This document shows positions 40,101-49,133 of a stretch of 64,000 nucleotides of DNA, piece by piece. The stretch's first letter is position 1; every line of letters starts with the position of its first letter. Made by a program: the position numbers and the translations under genes. The stretch is from assembly GCA_015075515.1 (NCBI GenBank), contig JABTUE010000002.1, forward strand, positions 903,088 to 967,087, written 5' to 3'. The notes beneath the pieces were generated by a model. It had not been told where the DNA came from. It saw nothing but the letters and a program-made list of their open reading frames with translations, and did no database searches. The DNA comes from Planctomycetota bacterium. Its GTDB lineage: Bacteria; Planctomycetota; UBA8742; UBA2392.

Positions 40101-41648
40101 GGCAGGATGCCCGTGCGCAACGCCGACGGTGAAATCGCCAACTTGTCGGAGCTGTCACGGCGCATGGTGGCAGCCGAGTTCATGCGCGCCTCGGTTCTGC
40201 TGCAATCTGACCGCGTCGAGGCGCTGGACTGGCTGAAACATTTCTACCAGGACGAAGGCAACCTGATTGAAGCCGTGCGCGTCTACGAGCAATTGGTCGA
40301 GGCGTTGAAAGACCGGCCCAAGCTGCTGCATGGCGTGAACCTGTCGCTGGCGCAGCTTCAGCTTGACCTCGGGCAGCAGATGCTGCGCGCCTTCAGCGCC
40401 AAGCTCAAGCTCAAGCAGGACGCCGAGGCCAAACAGATGCGCGACAAGGCCGTGCGCGCCTATCTGGACTGCCTGGCCACCACCGAAAAGCTGCTGGCCG
40501 ATCCCGAAGACCCCGGCAAGATCGCGTTTCCCGTGCGCATGCGCGGCATTGCCGCCCAACGCCTGGCCTATCTGGTCACGCGCGAGGCAGAAAAATACTA
40601 CACCATCGCGTTGCAGGCCTACGCCCTGGCCCCGGCGGACTTCAGCGCCGAAATCGCCGAGGTGCGCCGCAAGCGCGCCTGGTTCATTGAAAACCCCTAC
40701 CAGCGACGCGCCGAACTGCAGGATATGATCCGCAGCGCGCCCGATGGCGCCGACACCAGCAGCCTTGAGGAAGACCTGCGCGATCTCGACCGCCGCATCG
40801 CGCGCGAAGAAGCCGACCAGATGCGCCGGCGCGGCGACTACACCGGCGCGCTGCAGCGACTGGCCGAACCGATGAAGGCCCCCACGCCGGTGCTGTACGC
40901 CGCGCGCGGCGAAATCTACGCCGACATGGCCCGCGCCGGCATCGAACGCGACGAAAACACCCGGCGCGCCGCCGCCGATCTGGCCCGTGCCGTCACCGAA
41001 CCCGAGTGCCTGATCCGGGCGGCGCGACTGTACTGGGAGGACGAAGCCCTGATCTTCGCGCCCGATCGCATCGCCAAAGCCCGCATGCCTCTGGTACGTG
41101 CCCAGCAGATGATCGAGGACTCGCTGGAAACGCTGGAGCCCGGCGACAAGGCCGTGCCCAAATTGCAGAAACTGTCAGGCGAAGCCACCCAGCTGCGCGC
41201 CGAAATGGACCGTCTGGGAGCGGCCAATCTGGCCGCCGCACGGCGGCTTCAGGAAGACGGCAAACTCGAACAGGCGCTGGGCCACGCCCAGGACGCAGTG
41301 CAGATGCTGGGCGACCACGCCCGGGCCTATCACCGTCTGGCGCTGATCCAGCGCGACCTGGGCCGCAAGACCGCCGACGCCGAAGCGCGCCGCGCGATAC
41401 TGGAAGACGCCCGCGACACTCTGCAAACCGGCCTGCGCATGGAAATCCCGCTGACCAGCTCGCGGCTGGAGATGATGCACGACCTGGCCGAGATTCTGGG
41501 GCTTGACCTTGGCGAACGCGCCGCCGGCGATTCGTGGGTCGCCCGTGCCCGCGAAGTGCTGCGCCTGAGCCCCGAGGCACTGCGCCCGGATCTCGAAAAG
41601 ATTTGGAAGCCGCGCCTGGATGATCTGGCCTCGCGCCTGCGGCGATAA
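37134..41648 (+). CDS. TMTC-like membrane glycosyltransferase-fold protein with very long TPR region
   Basis: Up to 1504 residues. The N-terminal about 420 residues hold roughly ten membrane helices with the pattern of TMTC/GT-C O-glycosyltransferase relatives. An acidic first-loop motif FTNWDDNWLITEN is followed by NEYLPVRDLSYAVNY, YHATNLLLHLFNSLL and HPVHVEAVSWLSSRKDLLA. About 1080 residues of tetratricopeptide-like helices then fill the rest. GT-C proteins use lipid-linked sugars at the outer face of the inner membrane, so protein glycosylation is a plausible but unproven role. Only TTG starts (37134, 37161, 37182) are available in frame before the first helix, and none has a strong ribosome site. 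The convergent neighbour's stop lies five bases away. Confidence 0.78.
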   Translation: MLSCRAGPELTPTGRVLPETPTTQTAPASRPWHTWAFVALIAVATFAVYQHGLSGQFTNWDDNWLITENRHIRELSWRSVQLFFNPMAPREELGNEYLPVRDLSYAVNYALDGLNPRGYHATNLLLHLFNSLLVMLLATRLTGRRLAGGLAGLVFVVHPVHVEAVSWLSSRKDLLAAFFLLLATHLYLAARRPRTGLMASQSFVQRVRQNTRLSYGLALLCFVLALLSKMPAVVLPALLVLLELFVLRRAAGVDTGPIADAQGSQTGPRPLAHALRSLLPTLPFWIVAGLFTAVAMKIGTGLMREPYGDGRLQSTLTAISAIARDLQALFIGWPMQAAVDMPVQTGLSLPVAIGAAALPGLLALGVTGWRAANATDSRRKLMLGMAGLGGLWFLVALAPVSNFVVQIGTVFAERYLYIPSIGFAVALGALAALGTEKLRGPARAAPVAGLAVICALWGWATVEAVKPWRNSTALWARVLELDPENHTAWFNAGREKQELALLESDDTRRAALFEAALRDYDQALVYPARTYRTDEARVLIAQASVWLQRENTAQALKCLYMARDNVEQPWRTRTNPAHADRVADIEAILANYLGLAYSARGEHEQAVAAFEEAAAKSGRYVSARVNLCAELGRKALAQNPINEDMLKRAWRELAEYERLRDRDEAAIEQRARLRYAEFSRRLELSGKGGEKIVPPELAPLLDESRALYAELLRRKRGVPGLRARARLLIEAAEVHARGRPGDATAEAMFREALTLDPAHVGLRTLLAVLLFERGKANVEATELLAEELRRNPGYRPALQLKAAGLRQAAVDGAARLRAKWLPAYREVRNDPDPTWEGLIGAFFLGSRRARGADAFATDVLTVAALMREAIETDPDNTEGHALVEGTGLNIALGLWFTRVPNLRGNAESLLRTAFNARPEDGPVAAVLTEFYLRLAEEVINPPKPPENEQQHRELREGLNELLQNMLTLSERARHMLSGKLCKVGLDVESGRMPVRNADGEIANLSELSRRMVAAEFMRASVLLQSDRVEALDWLKHFYQDEGNLIEAVRVYEQLVEALKDRPKLLHGVNLSLAQLQLDLGQQMLRAFSAKLKLKQDAEAKQMRDKAVRAYLDCLATTEKLLADPEDPGKIAFPVRMRGIAAQRLAYLVTREAEKYYTIALQAYALAPADFSAEIAEVRRKRAWFIENPYQRRAELQDMIRSAPDGADTSSLEEDLRDLDRRIAREEADQMRRRGDYTGALQRLAEPMKAPTPVLYAARGEIYADMARAGIERDENTRRAAADLARAVTEPECLIRAARLYWEDEALIFAPDRIAKARMPLVRAQQMIEDSLETLEPGDKAVPKLQKLSGEATQLRAEMDRLGAANLAAARRLQEDGKLEQALGHAQDAVQMLGDHARAYHRLALIQRDLGRKTADAEARRAILEDARDTLQTGLRMEIPLTSSRLEMMHDLAEILGLDLGERAAGDSWVARAREVLRLSPEALRPDLEKIWKPRLDDLASRLRR

Positions 41649-41652
41649 CAGC

Positions 41653-43860
41653 TCACGGCGCGGCCTGGAACAGTTCGATGCTCTCGTAGCTGATGTTGGC
41701 GTCAAGCTGGCCGGGAATCCAGCGATCGTTGATCCACTTCAGGCGGATTGTGTGCTCGCCTGACAGCGTACCAAGCGCCAGCAGCACATGCTTCGGCACC
41801 TGGGCATCACTGGGAATGCTCAGCGTCGCGCGGTGCCGGCCGTCCAGATACACTTCGACTTCGAACAGGTATTCATTGTCCAACGGCAACGCCGCGTAGG
41901 TGTGGTTCTTGACGCCCAGTTCCAGCACAAACGGCGCCTCGGTTTGACCAAAGTTGAACCGGTACTCAACCCAGTGGTCGTCGTCCAGCGACCACAGGCA
42001 CGGAGTTTCCCCAACCGTCTGCCAGCCCTCAGGCCACGAGGCCGCGTCGTAGTCGCGCGGCCGGCGTGAAAGCGGCAGGCCGGGCTCCAGACTTAGGGCC
42101 TGTTCGGTCTGTCCAAACGTGACGGCGCGCGGCAGAAGACCGGGGGCCAGGATGTGCAGCACCAGCACCGGCTTGTCCCATTCGAACGCGTAGACGCCGG
42201 CGGCTGACGCCGCGCGAAGATGGACCGGCGGCCCTCCCAACTGGTTGACACTGAACCACAGGGCAGTCACGGGCTGAGAAGTGTCGGCCCGCGTCACAGT
42301 CAGGTTCACGCGGGGCCGGTGGTATTCGAACTTGAGCACGAAATCAGACGTCGCGCTTGGCATCGGGTCGCTGTCGGCGGCGACAAAATCAGCGTGCTCG
42401 GCACGCAGGCTGATCACGCGGTCGCGCAGCCCGCCGAACAGAAAGAACCCGCTGGCATCACTGAAGGCCACGCGCGGGTCACCGTCGCCCTTGAGCGTTA
42501 CCGTTGCGCCGGCCACGGGCATGTCGTCCGGGGCAACCACGCGGCCTGTCAGCGCAATGTAGCCGTCGTTGGCAAACACCACAGGTTGAAACGGCTTGCC
42601 TACCTTACTGAGGCCGTCCGGGTGATCGGCTTCCATGGCACCATCGGACGGTTGGGCGATATGAACCAGCCGCTGGGTCATCACCGGCGCGCCGTGTTCC
42701 AGCAGTGTCACAAACGGCGGATCGGCCAGAATGTCCCATGTGCCCTGCAGCTTCGCGCCCGCGCCTCCCACGGGCACACGGCTGAACCAGCCAAACACCT
42801 GTGCCGCACGTTTGTTCTCCCAGCGCCGCGGGTCAAGCCGGCCGGTGACGGCCACGGCCAGGCCCGTGCGGGCGGCCGTGACTTTGACGTCCACCTCGTA
42901 GGGTTCCTCCGGCGCCCAGAACACGCCTATCTCGTTGTGCTCGCCGGGCCGCAGATCAGGCACGATCAGCGCGTCCACCAGCCGCAAGCCTTCGGCTTCG
43001 ACACTCAGGGCCAGTTTTGCGTAGCCGGTGGGCCATTTTTCCGGAACCGGCAGATTGGCGGTGAAAAATCCCCCAGCGTCGCTGACGGCTTCCATCATCA
43101 CCGGCAATACCGGCCCGCCCAACTGCCCGTTGGCGGGAAAGAACGTGAACAGACGCAGCCTGGCACCTTCCACACCTTTCTGGGCCAGCCGCGCCATCAG
43201 CTTGCCGCGCACGGGAGTTTTGATCATGGCCGGCGCGGCGTAGCCCTCGCGCGCCCAGTATTCCGCCCAGATTTCGGGCTCGGCCAGTCTGGCCATGTCC
43301 AGAGGCGGAAGTTCGACTTCCGCAGCCACAACCTTCGGGATTGCTTCGGCCTTGGGCAGATTGCTGCCCCCGGCGTAGCGTGCCTGCTCAGCGCGTTCGC
43401 GGGGTGTGGGCACGCGCGCGGGCGTGGGCAATCCCGGCGGCGCGGCGGGCACCGTTGCGGCCGCATCACTCGCACTGGCGCCGTCGGCCTGCGGCGTTGC
43501 CGGGACGGGCCCGGAACCCGGGGGCGGCGGCAAATCACCCGCGCGCGGCGTGTCGGGCGTGCCCGACACCGGCGGCAACGGCCGCGAACCGGAACCGGGC
43601 CGGTCAGACTGTCGTGCCGCCTCGACGGAACCGGTGCTTGCGTCACCAGCAGCGGCCTGTGCCGCGTCGGGCGCGGTGCCGTCAGACCGGGATCTGCGTG
43701 TATCCTGCGATTCGCCTGCCAGATGCGTTGCAGCGGCATCGTAACCCGCCCGCACATCCACACGGGGACGCGAAGATTCGGTCGGGCGCGTGACCCACCA
43801 CGCCGCCAGAGCCGTGCCGACAACCGCAACCGCCAGCAAAACAATCCGAACCCGCCGCAT
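41653..43860 (-). CDS. Membrane-anchored CarboxypepD_reg protein, large
   Basis: 735 residues from the ATG at 43860. An N-terminal membrane helix (VRIVLLAVAVVGTALAAWWV) precedes about 140 residues of low-complexity Pro/Ala/Ser linker. Beta-rich domains follow. One clear CarboxypepD_reg repeat is GRVVAPDDMPVAGATVTLKG with a DASGFFLFGGL turn. The C-terminal 150 residues (LDDDHWVEYRFNFGQ ... HTIRLKWINDRW) look like a carbohydrate-binding jelly roll. No catalytic site was recognised. It is the third such protein in the window, here beside the TMTC-like gene and upstream of a UPF0104 membrane protein on the same strand. Confidence 0.75.
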   Translation of the reverse strand: MRRVRIVLLAVAVVGTALAAWWVTRPTESSRPRVDVRAGYDAAATHLAGESQDTRRSRSDGTAPDAAQAAAGDASTGSVEAARQSDRPGSGSRPLPPVSGTPDTPRAGDLPPPPGSGPVPATPQADGASASDAAATVPAAPPGLPTPARVPTPRERAEQARYAGGSNLPKAEAIPKVVAAEVELPPLDMARLAEPEIWAEYWAREGYAAPAMIKTPVRGKLMARLAQKGVEGARLRLFTFFPANGQLGGPVLPVMMEAVSDAGGFFTANLPVPEKWPTGYAKLALSVEAEGLRLVDALIVPDLRPGEHNEIGVFWAPEEPYEVDVKVTAARTGLAVAVTGRLDPRRWENKRAAQVFGWFSRVPVGGAGAKLQGTWDILADPPFVTLLEHGAPVMTQRLVHIAQPSDGAMEADHPDGLSKVGKPFQPVVFANDGYIALTGRVVAPDDMPVAGATVTLKGDGDPRVAFSDASGFFLFGGLRDRVISLRAEHADFVAADSDPMPSATSDFVLKFEYHRPRVNLTVTRADTSQPVTALWFSVNQLGGPPVHLRAASAAGVYAFEWDKPVLVLHILAPGLLPRAVTFGQTEQALSLEPGLPLSRRPRDYDAASWPEGWQTVGETPCLWSLDDDHWVEYRFNFGQTEAPFVLELGVKNHTYAALPLDNEYLFEVEVYLDGRHRATLSIPSDAQVPKHVLLALGTLSGEHTIRLKWINDRWIPGQLDANISYESIELFQAAP

Positions 43861-43989
43861 GCGGCCATTGTCGGCCTGAACCTGACCAAAGGCAACGCAA
43901 ACGCGGCAATTCAAAGGGCCCGGCTCAAGTGTCGCTATCAAAGGGCGCCACGCCGTATCGGGCACACAAGTCGTGCGTGCCGCGACATT

Positions 43990-45018
43990 CTATCCCTCGC
44001 CGGCTGTTCCGGCCGCCGGGGATTGCGATTCCTCAAGCACGGGTTCGCCCTCCACGGCGCGGGCCAGTTCACGCGGCCGCGGCAGAACCAGGCTCAGGGG
44101 CAGACCCAGCAGAGACCAGCCCAGTTGCAGCGTGCGGCCGCCCAGGCTGATCAACAGCGCGCTTTGTTCTGCCACGCCACGCAGGCCAAAAAAGTAGATG
44201 CTGGCGGCTTCGCCCACGCCCCAGCCGCCAAAGCTGATCGGCAGCGCCGAGATCATGCCCGTAACCGGCACCAGCACGGCATATTCCGTCCAAGGCAGCC
44301 CCGCGCCGATGCCGTCGCCGATGGCAATATGCATGCCGATCCAGGCCGTCTGGGGCAGCATAGAAACCAGCAATGCCCCCACCAGCCCGCGCTTGTGCCC
44401 GCGAAAAATCTGCATGGCTTCGTCAAAGGCACGGATCGCGTCGCTGAACGGCAGCTTGCGCGAGGTACCCTTGGGGATCAGCTTGCGGATGCGCCGGCTG
44501 GTCAAAACGACAATCGCCGCGGTCGCGCAGCCGGCAAAACCCAGAATCACCGCCGCGGCCTGACGCATGGTGGGTTCGTCAATCAACGGCAGCAGCATCG
44601 CCAGCGCCAGCGCGGCCATCATGAACAGGCCGCACAAGCGATCCACCATCACGGCGGCAAAGGCCTGGGGCTTGCTGCCTGTGGCCTGGCTTAGGTACAG
44701 CGCCTTGATCGCGTCACCGCCAACGGCACCGCCGGGAATCGCGCTGTTGTAGAGATGACCGATCAGGGTGTAGACAAACACACGCCACAGCGACACGCGA
44801 TGTCCCAGCACGGACACCAGCAGCTTCAGGCGCCAGGCCGTAGCGACAAAGCTGACCAGGCACAACCCCACGGCCAGAAACAGTTTGAGCGGCTCAATGC
44901 CCTTGATTGCGTTGATGTTGTCGCGCGGATCGGTGCGGAAGGCAAACAGGTACACCAGCACCGCCACGCCAAAGGCCAGTGGCAGAAAACGACGGGTGTA
45001 GTGAAGCACGCGCTTCAT
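43990..45018 (-). CDS. Lysylphosphatidylglycerol synthase transmembrane-region family protein (UPF0104)
   Basis: 342 residues, about eight membrane helices, from the ATG at 45018. The family blocks are LFLAVGLCLVSFVATAWRLKLLV, the IPGGAVGGDAIKALYLSQ loop, VMVDRLCGLF, and PISFGGWGVGEAASIYFF. This is the flippase-like half of MprF found alone (UPF0104 / DUF2156-less). Related stand-alone proteins are thought to move lipids or lipid-linked compounds across the inner membrane; the cargo is unknown. The C-terminal about 25 residues are acidic and soluble. It sits upstream of the CarboxypepD_reg gene on the same strand (129-base gap). Confidence 0.85.
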   Translation of the reverse strand: MKRVLHYTRRFLPLAFGVAVLVYLFAFRTDPRDNINAIKGIEPLKLFLAVGLCLVSFVATAWRLKLLVSVLGHRVSLWRVFVYTLIGHLYNSAIPGGAVGGDAIKALYLSQATGSKPQAFAAVMVDRLCGLFMMAALALAMLLPLIDEPTMRQAAAVILGFAGCATAAIVVLTSRRIRKLIPKGTSRKLPFSDAIRAFDEAMQIFRGHKRGLVGALLVSMLPQTAWIGMHIAIGDGIGAGLPWTEYAVLVPVTGMISALPISFGGWGVGEAASIYFFGLRGVAEQSALLISLGGRTLQLGWSLLGLPLSLVLPRPRELARAVEGEPVLEESQSPAAGTAGEG

Positions 45019-45074
45019 GGGGGCGTTGTAGCGCCAACGCAACCGGAAGTCATGGGCATGAAGCGCCCGCAGCT

Positions 45075-46637
45075 TCAGAACGGCAACTGTACGTGCTTGG
45101 CAGCACGGATTTCGTACTTGAACGTAAGCGTTTCGTTGGCCCGCGGCGCCACGCTGATCTGCCGCCGCAGGTAGCCGTCCTTGCCGTCGGGCTGCCAGCC
45201 CTGGGTCTCAACCAGCTTGACCTCAAGGCCCTCAATCTCGCTGACCGGCACGCGCTCGGTCAGTTCGGCCGCGCGGGCTTCGCCGGCCAGGTTACTCAGG
45301 TACAGCGTGACAGTACGCCTGATGGTCTGGGTACCGGTCAGCGCGGCCTGTTCGCGTTCTTCGTGGACACCGCGCTTGCAGCGCAGGCCGTCGTCGGCGC
45401 CAAAACCGAGGTCGAAACTTTCGCCCGCGCCGACAAACCCGGTGCGCGCGCGGCCCACCAGCGAAGCGCCACGCGCTACACGCAGCGGCCCGGCCAGCAG
45501 CGGATGCGGGCCCGGCCATGTTGCCCTGGCTTTCAAATGGACCAGTGGCGTGCGTTCGGGCATCAGCACCCGCGACACAGTCGCGGCCATTGTCGTGGTG
45601 CCGATTTCAACGCGCGCGGGCTGGCCGTTGCCCGGAATATCAAAATGACCTTTGGGCCTGAACTCCAGCGGCACGCCGCCGTCGTCCACACCGGGCATCT
45701 GCGGGGCCTGGCGCGCGCCGCCGGTGTCGGCGACGGTCTGCTCGCGCATCTCGACCACGACTTTTTTGCGCTCTTCAGGTGTCTTCTTGCGGCGGGCCAG
45801 AACGTCATCATTCAGCAGCGGCGGCTCGGCCACCTGGGCCGGACGGGCGGTGCTGAAGCAAACCTCAATGTCTTTCCAGTCTTCGCCGGTGCGCTGCCAC
45901 ACCGTACCCCAGGTGGTCAGCACCACCTGGCCGGCAGCGGCGTTCCTGGGGTCAACGTTCAGCGTCGCCAGATGCTCGGGCCGCCACAGGGCACAGGGCG
46001 TGCGGTAGACAATCTCCAGTTCCACGTCGTCCGGCCCGGCACTTTCAAGCTGGACCTCGACAAAACATTCAAACAGCCGGTTGGTCTGCGAACCCAGTTG
46101 CAGCCGCGTGCGTGCCTCGCCCTGCTGGCGCCGCAGGTCGTCCAGCTCCGACTCCAGTGTCAGGCCACGCTCAAACTCCTGTTCGTCTTCCTTGATCAGG
46201 GCATCCAGCGCGGCCTGCCAGGCCTCGGGGGTGACTTTGGAAAAATCAGGCACGTTGGCCAGACCGGCAATCACGTTTTGCAGCATGCCGTCCAGTTGCG
46301 CGCGGCGATGACCGGTACGGTTCTGGTCGCGGCTCAACTGCTGCTCACGCGCCTGGAGTTCCTCCAGCCGGCGGCGCAGTTCTTCCAGCCGCGCGTCGCT
46401 CTCGCGCGGGATATGCCGCAGTTGCCGCTGCACACGGGCGGCCAGCACTTTGGCGCCGCCGCGCGCCACACGGGCCTGCACGCTGCGGTCGTCCAGGTAC
46501 ACAGTGGAGCCCGCAACCCGCACCCAGTGGCGGCCTTCGCCCACGCTTGCTCCGGCGCGGCGGGTTACTTCGGCGCGGTCCTCAAAGAAGGTCACGGCAA
46601 CGGCCTTGCTGTCCACGGCGGGCTTGGGGTTACTCAC
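45075..46637 (-). CDS. DUF4139 / mucoidy-inhibitor-like protein
   Basis: 520 residues from a GTG at 46637, with GGAGG a few bases upstream and an 8-base overlap with the preceding gene. The N-terminus is the DUF4140-type beta strand set (VTFFEDRAEVTRRAGASVGEG). A charged coiled coil follows (ESDARLEELRRRLEELQAREQQL). The DUF4139 body comes next with CALWRPEHLATL, WQRTGEDWKDIEVCFSTARP and the closing LYLSNLAGEARAAELTERVPVSE. No signal peptide is present, so it is probably cytoplasmic. Function is not established for the family. Its partner upstream is a longer paralogue. Confidence 0.82.
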   Translation of the reverse strand: MSNPKPAVDSKAVAVTFFEDRAEVTRRAGASVGEGRHWVRVAGSTVYLDDRSVQARVARGGAKVLAARVQRQLRHIPRESDARLEELRRRLEELQAREQQLSRDQNRTGHRRAQLDGMLQNVIAGLANVPDFSKVTPEAWQAALDALIKEDEQEFERGLTLESELDDLRRQQGEARTRLQLGSQTNRLFECFVEVQLESAGPDDVELEIVYRTPCALWRPEHLATLNVDPRNAAAGQVVLTTWGTVWQRTGEDWKDIEVCFSTARPAQVAEPPLLNDDVLARRKKTPEERKKVVVEMREQTVADTGGARQAPQMPGVDDGGVPLEFRPKGHFDIPGNGQPARVEIGTTTMAATVSRVLMPERTPLVHLKARATWPGPHPLLAGPLRVARGASLVGRARTGFVGAGESFDLGFGADDGLRCKRGVHEEREQAALTGTQTIRRTVTLYLSNLAGEARAAELTERVPVSEIEGLEVKLVETQGWQPDGKDGYLRRQISVAPRANETLTFKYEIRAAKHVQLPF

Positions 46638-48759
46638 GGCGGTTGCCTCCGACAATTTCGTGGTCCGATGCCAGGGTGATGCGGTACTCGTATTCGGCCT
46701 TTGCCTTGCCGCCCGCGGGCAGCTTGAGTTTCCAGCGCAGACCGCCGCGCACGTGGCTGTGGCGGTCGGCCTGGTCGTACTTCTCGGCTTTGGGATCGCT
46801 GCGCGTCAGGGCAACTTCGATTTCTTTGTCATCCGTGACGGGCAGGCGGTCCATCAACTCAAGCTCGACCTCACCCGGCAAAGAGCTTGCGGCCTCCAGT
46901 GTCACGGCGTGATCCACGATGGTTTTGCCACCCATCAGGCCTTTGCTTTCCTCTTTCACGCGCACGTTGCGGGCCACGCGCACACGCTGTTCTTCGCCCA
47001 GGCCGACACGGATGGCACCGCCGCGGTCCACGGACTGAATGCCGGAGGTGATCACCAGCGCGCCGTCCATAAAAACGTCCACGGGGCCGGGCAGCAGCGG
47101 GGCCTCCAGCGGGTTGACCAGTTCGACTTCGCGAAAGACGCGCTCGTCGCCCAGCGGCACGCACACCAGCCGCATGCGCGACTTGGCGGGGCGCGCCAGC
47201 AGGCGGATGCGCTGGGGCTGGCCGTTGGCGGGAATGTCCACGCCGCCCTCGGCCTCGAACTGGTGGTCGAACATGCCGCGCGTGTCGCGCACGTCGCTGG
47301 TGCCGTTGGGCCAGCCCAGATATTCAATGTCGTTGATGCGCTGGTGCATGCCGTCGAAGTAAACGCCGCCGCGGTGGCCCAGCCGGCCGCGGTTGGCGGA
47401 GTCACCACCGCCGAGCTCCAGCCCGTCGAAATCCATCCACTGCCCGGCATCGGTGCCGTCGGCCTGGTCCTGGCCAACCTTCGCGTCGGCCAGGGCCGAT
47501 TGCAGCATGCCATAGGCCGCACCGCCGCCCGGCGCGCCTTCCATATCGTCGTGATCGTCATAGGCCGCTTCGGCGGCGACTTCGCCCCGGTCATCCATGT
47601 CGCGCCGGGCCGCGCGGCCACGCGGGGGCGCGCCGGCCTTTTTGTTCTTGGCCGATTCCATTTCCTTCATGGGCGCTGGCGCGGGCACCTGGTACGCGAT
47701 GGTCGAGGGCGCGGCCATGGGCGGCGCGGTCTTGACGGCCTGCCGTACCATGCGGGATTCTTCAGGGGCTTCGGCGCGCACGTAATCGGCGGGCGAAGGC
47801 TGCGGCCTGGCTGGCGGCATCGGCTCGGGCACCGACATGGCGCCGCCAAAATCACGATCATAACCAGCAAACAGGGCATCCAGACCCTCGGGCGGTTCGC
47901 GAAAGCCGGTGCGTTTGGGCGGCTGGGCACGGCCAAGGCGCAGGCTGGGCAGTTCGGGCAGGTTGACTTCCTGCACCATGTCGGCGGTGCACAGGGCAAT
48001 ACTGGCGCCCTTCCAGTCTTCCAGTGTGTCCTGGGCGACAAACGCTTCCACGGCCAGTTCGGCGCGGGTGCCGCCTTCACTCAGGCGCGCGCAGTAGGCC
48101 GGCCACCAGCGCGCCGCGGGCACGCTGTAGGTGATGCGCAACGCTCGCAGGTGTTCACTGCCCGGCGCCAGAGTTACCAGCACCTCGCGCGTGGGAAGAT
48201 TGGATGGCGCCGGCGGTTCAATCGGGTTGAGGCGCCGGAACTCGGTGTTGATGCGCTTTTCTTCGGCGTTGAGTTTGTCAATCCCGGCGTCAAGGGCCGC
48301 GATACGCGTGTCAAAATCCCGCGCCACGCGCAGCGCAGCGTTGGTCCGCGCCAGAATGTCCACCACCGTTTCCGGGTCTTCTTCGTCGCTGTCGGGCACC
48401 AATTCCGTGTTCAGGCCGGCCCCCTCAATCGAATCGCGCAGGTGTTGCAGGCGCTCACGGCGGGCCTGTACGCGGTGCAGCTCCCACTGCAGCTTGCGCA
48501 GTTCGTCCTGGTCGGGCGCGACGCCGGGCACGGCCTGCACCCAGCTCAACACCGCGCGCATGCCGGTGATACGACGTTCGCCGTCGGCCCAGGCGCGCAG
48601 GCTGCCGGGCTCAGCCATGGCCGACACACCGGGGATGGTCAGCACCGTGGATTCACGAGGCACGCCAACAGGCAACGTAACTTCGCGCGTGACCAGTGCG
48701 CCGCGGGCATAGACCACAACGCGCGTAATGCGGCTTTCGCAGGCAATGGCGTCCGGCAT
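46630..48759 (-). CDS. DUF4139 / mucoidy-inhibitor-like protein, long paralogue with disordered insert
   Basis: 709 residues from the ATG at 48759. It has the same architecture as its downstream neighbour: an N-terminal VVVYARGALVTREVTLPVG strand set, a coiled coil (ARTNAALRVARDFDTRIAALD), and a DUF4139 core (AARWWPAYCARLSEGG, VAQDTLEDWKGASIALCTAD). Between the halves of the core it carries an insert of about 180 residues (roughly 290-470), rich in Pro, Ala, Asp and Gly and predicted disordered. The ending GEVELELMDRLPVTDDKEIEV matches the paralogue. The two were probably produced by tandem duplication and are translationally coupled, and they may form a hetero-oligomer. Confidence 0.82.
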   Translation of the reverse strand: MPDAIACESRITRVVVYARGALVTREVTLPVGVPRESTVLTIPGVSAMAEPGSLRAWADGERRITGMRAVLSWVQAVPGVAPDQDELRKLQWELHRVQARRERLQHLRDSIEGAGLNTELVPDSDEEDPETVVDILARTNAALRVARDFDTRIAALDAGIDKLNAEEKRINTEFRRLNPIEPPAPSNLPTREVLVTLAPGSEHLRALRITYSVPAARWWPAYCARLSEGGTRAELAVEAFVAQDTLEDWKGASIALCTADMVQEVNLPELPSLRLGRAQPPKRTGFREPPEGLDALFAGYDRDFGGAMSVPEPMPPARPQPSPADYVRAEAPEESRMVRQAVKTAPPMAAPSTIAYQVPAPAPMKEMESAKNKKAGAPPRGRAARRDMDDRGEVAAEAAYDDHDDMEGAPGGGAAYGMLQSALADAKVGQDQADGTDAGQWMDFDGLELGGGDSANRGRLGHRGGVYFDGMHQRINDIEYLGWPNGTSDVRDTRGMFDHQFEAEGGVDIPANGQPQRIRLLARPAKSRMRLVCVPLGDERVFREVELVNPLEAPLLPGPVDVFMDGALVITSGIQSVDRGGAIRVGLGEEQRVRVARNVRVKEESKGLMGGKTIVDHAVTLEAASSLPGEVELELMDRLPVTDDKEIEVALTRSDPKAEKYDQADRHSHVRGGLRWKLKLPAGGKAKAEYEYRITLASDHEIVGGNRRE

Positions 48760-49133
48760 GGAACCCCCACACGTGAAAGGGCGGCCAGTATAGATACCCC
48801 GTGCGCCGTTGTGGTTCGGTGAATTCGGCCGTCCGTGCCGCACGAAAACCCACGGCTTTTCCGCCGCAGTTCGCATCAGTTCGTCCAGGTAATCACGCGA
48901 ATGCTGTGGCGCGGAAGCACCATTTCATAGCTGTTCTGAAAGTTCGTGATCGTACCGGTCTGGATGGGCACCGTAGCACCGGTCGTGTTCTGGTCGCGCA
49001 TATTGCCGGATCACCGCACGCCACCAGGCGGCACAGGCGTCGCTGCACATTCTGCCACCCGGCCCCGGAATGTACTTGCGTCACTTTTTTTTACGCTACG
49101 ATTTGCGGCTCTGGTTTGCGCACGGGGGACACC
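48760..49133. other. Intergenic region at the left edge of the accessory island
   Basis: Apart from the gene remnant at 48876-49001, it holds a run of eight T within 49085-49092 and a possible promoter: TTGCGT at 49076-49081 and TACGAT at 49097-49102, 15 bases apart. GGGGGA at 49124-49129 can act as a ribosome site for the ATG at 49134. I see no other gene. Confidence 0.4.
48876..49001 (-). pseudogene. C-terminal remnant of a secreted glycosidase-like protein
   Basis: A 41-codon leftward frame encodes an Asn/Thr-rich strand followed by SYEMVLPRHSIRVITWTN. The LPxHSIxxxxW ending is common at the last beta strand of glycoside hydrolase C-terminal domains. The frame is closed by a TGA just upstream, and no larger gene is attached. 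It is probably debris at the edge of the accessory island. Confidence 0.3.

Noticed and set aside
42220..44694. 824-codon open frame antisense to the CarboxypepD_reg and UPF0104 genes
   Set aside because: Shadow frame; Arg/His/Gln-rich composition and no domain.
46450..48822. Long open frame antisense to the DUF4139 pair
   Set aside because: Shadow of the coding frame; Gly/His/Arg-rich, with no recognisable motif.
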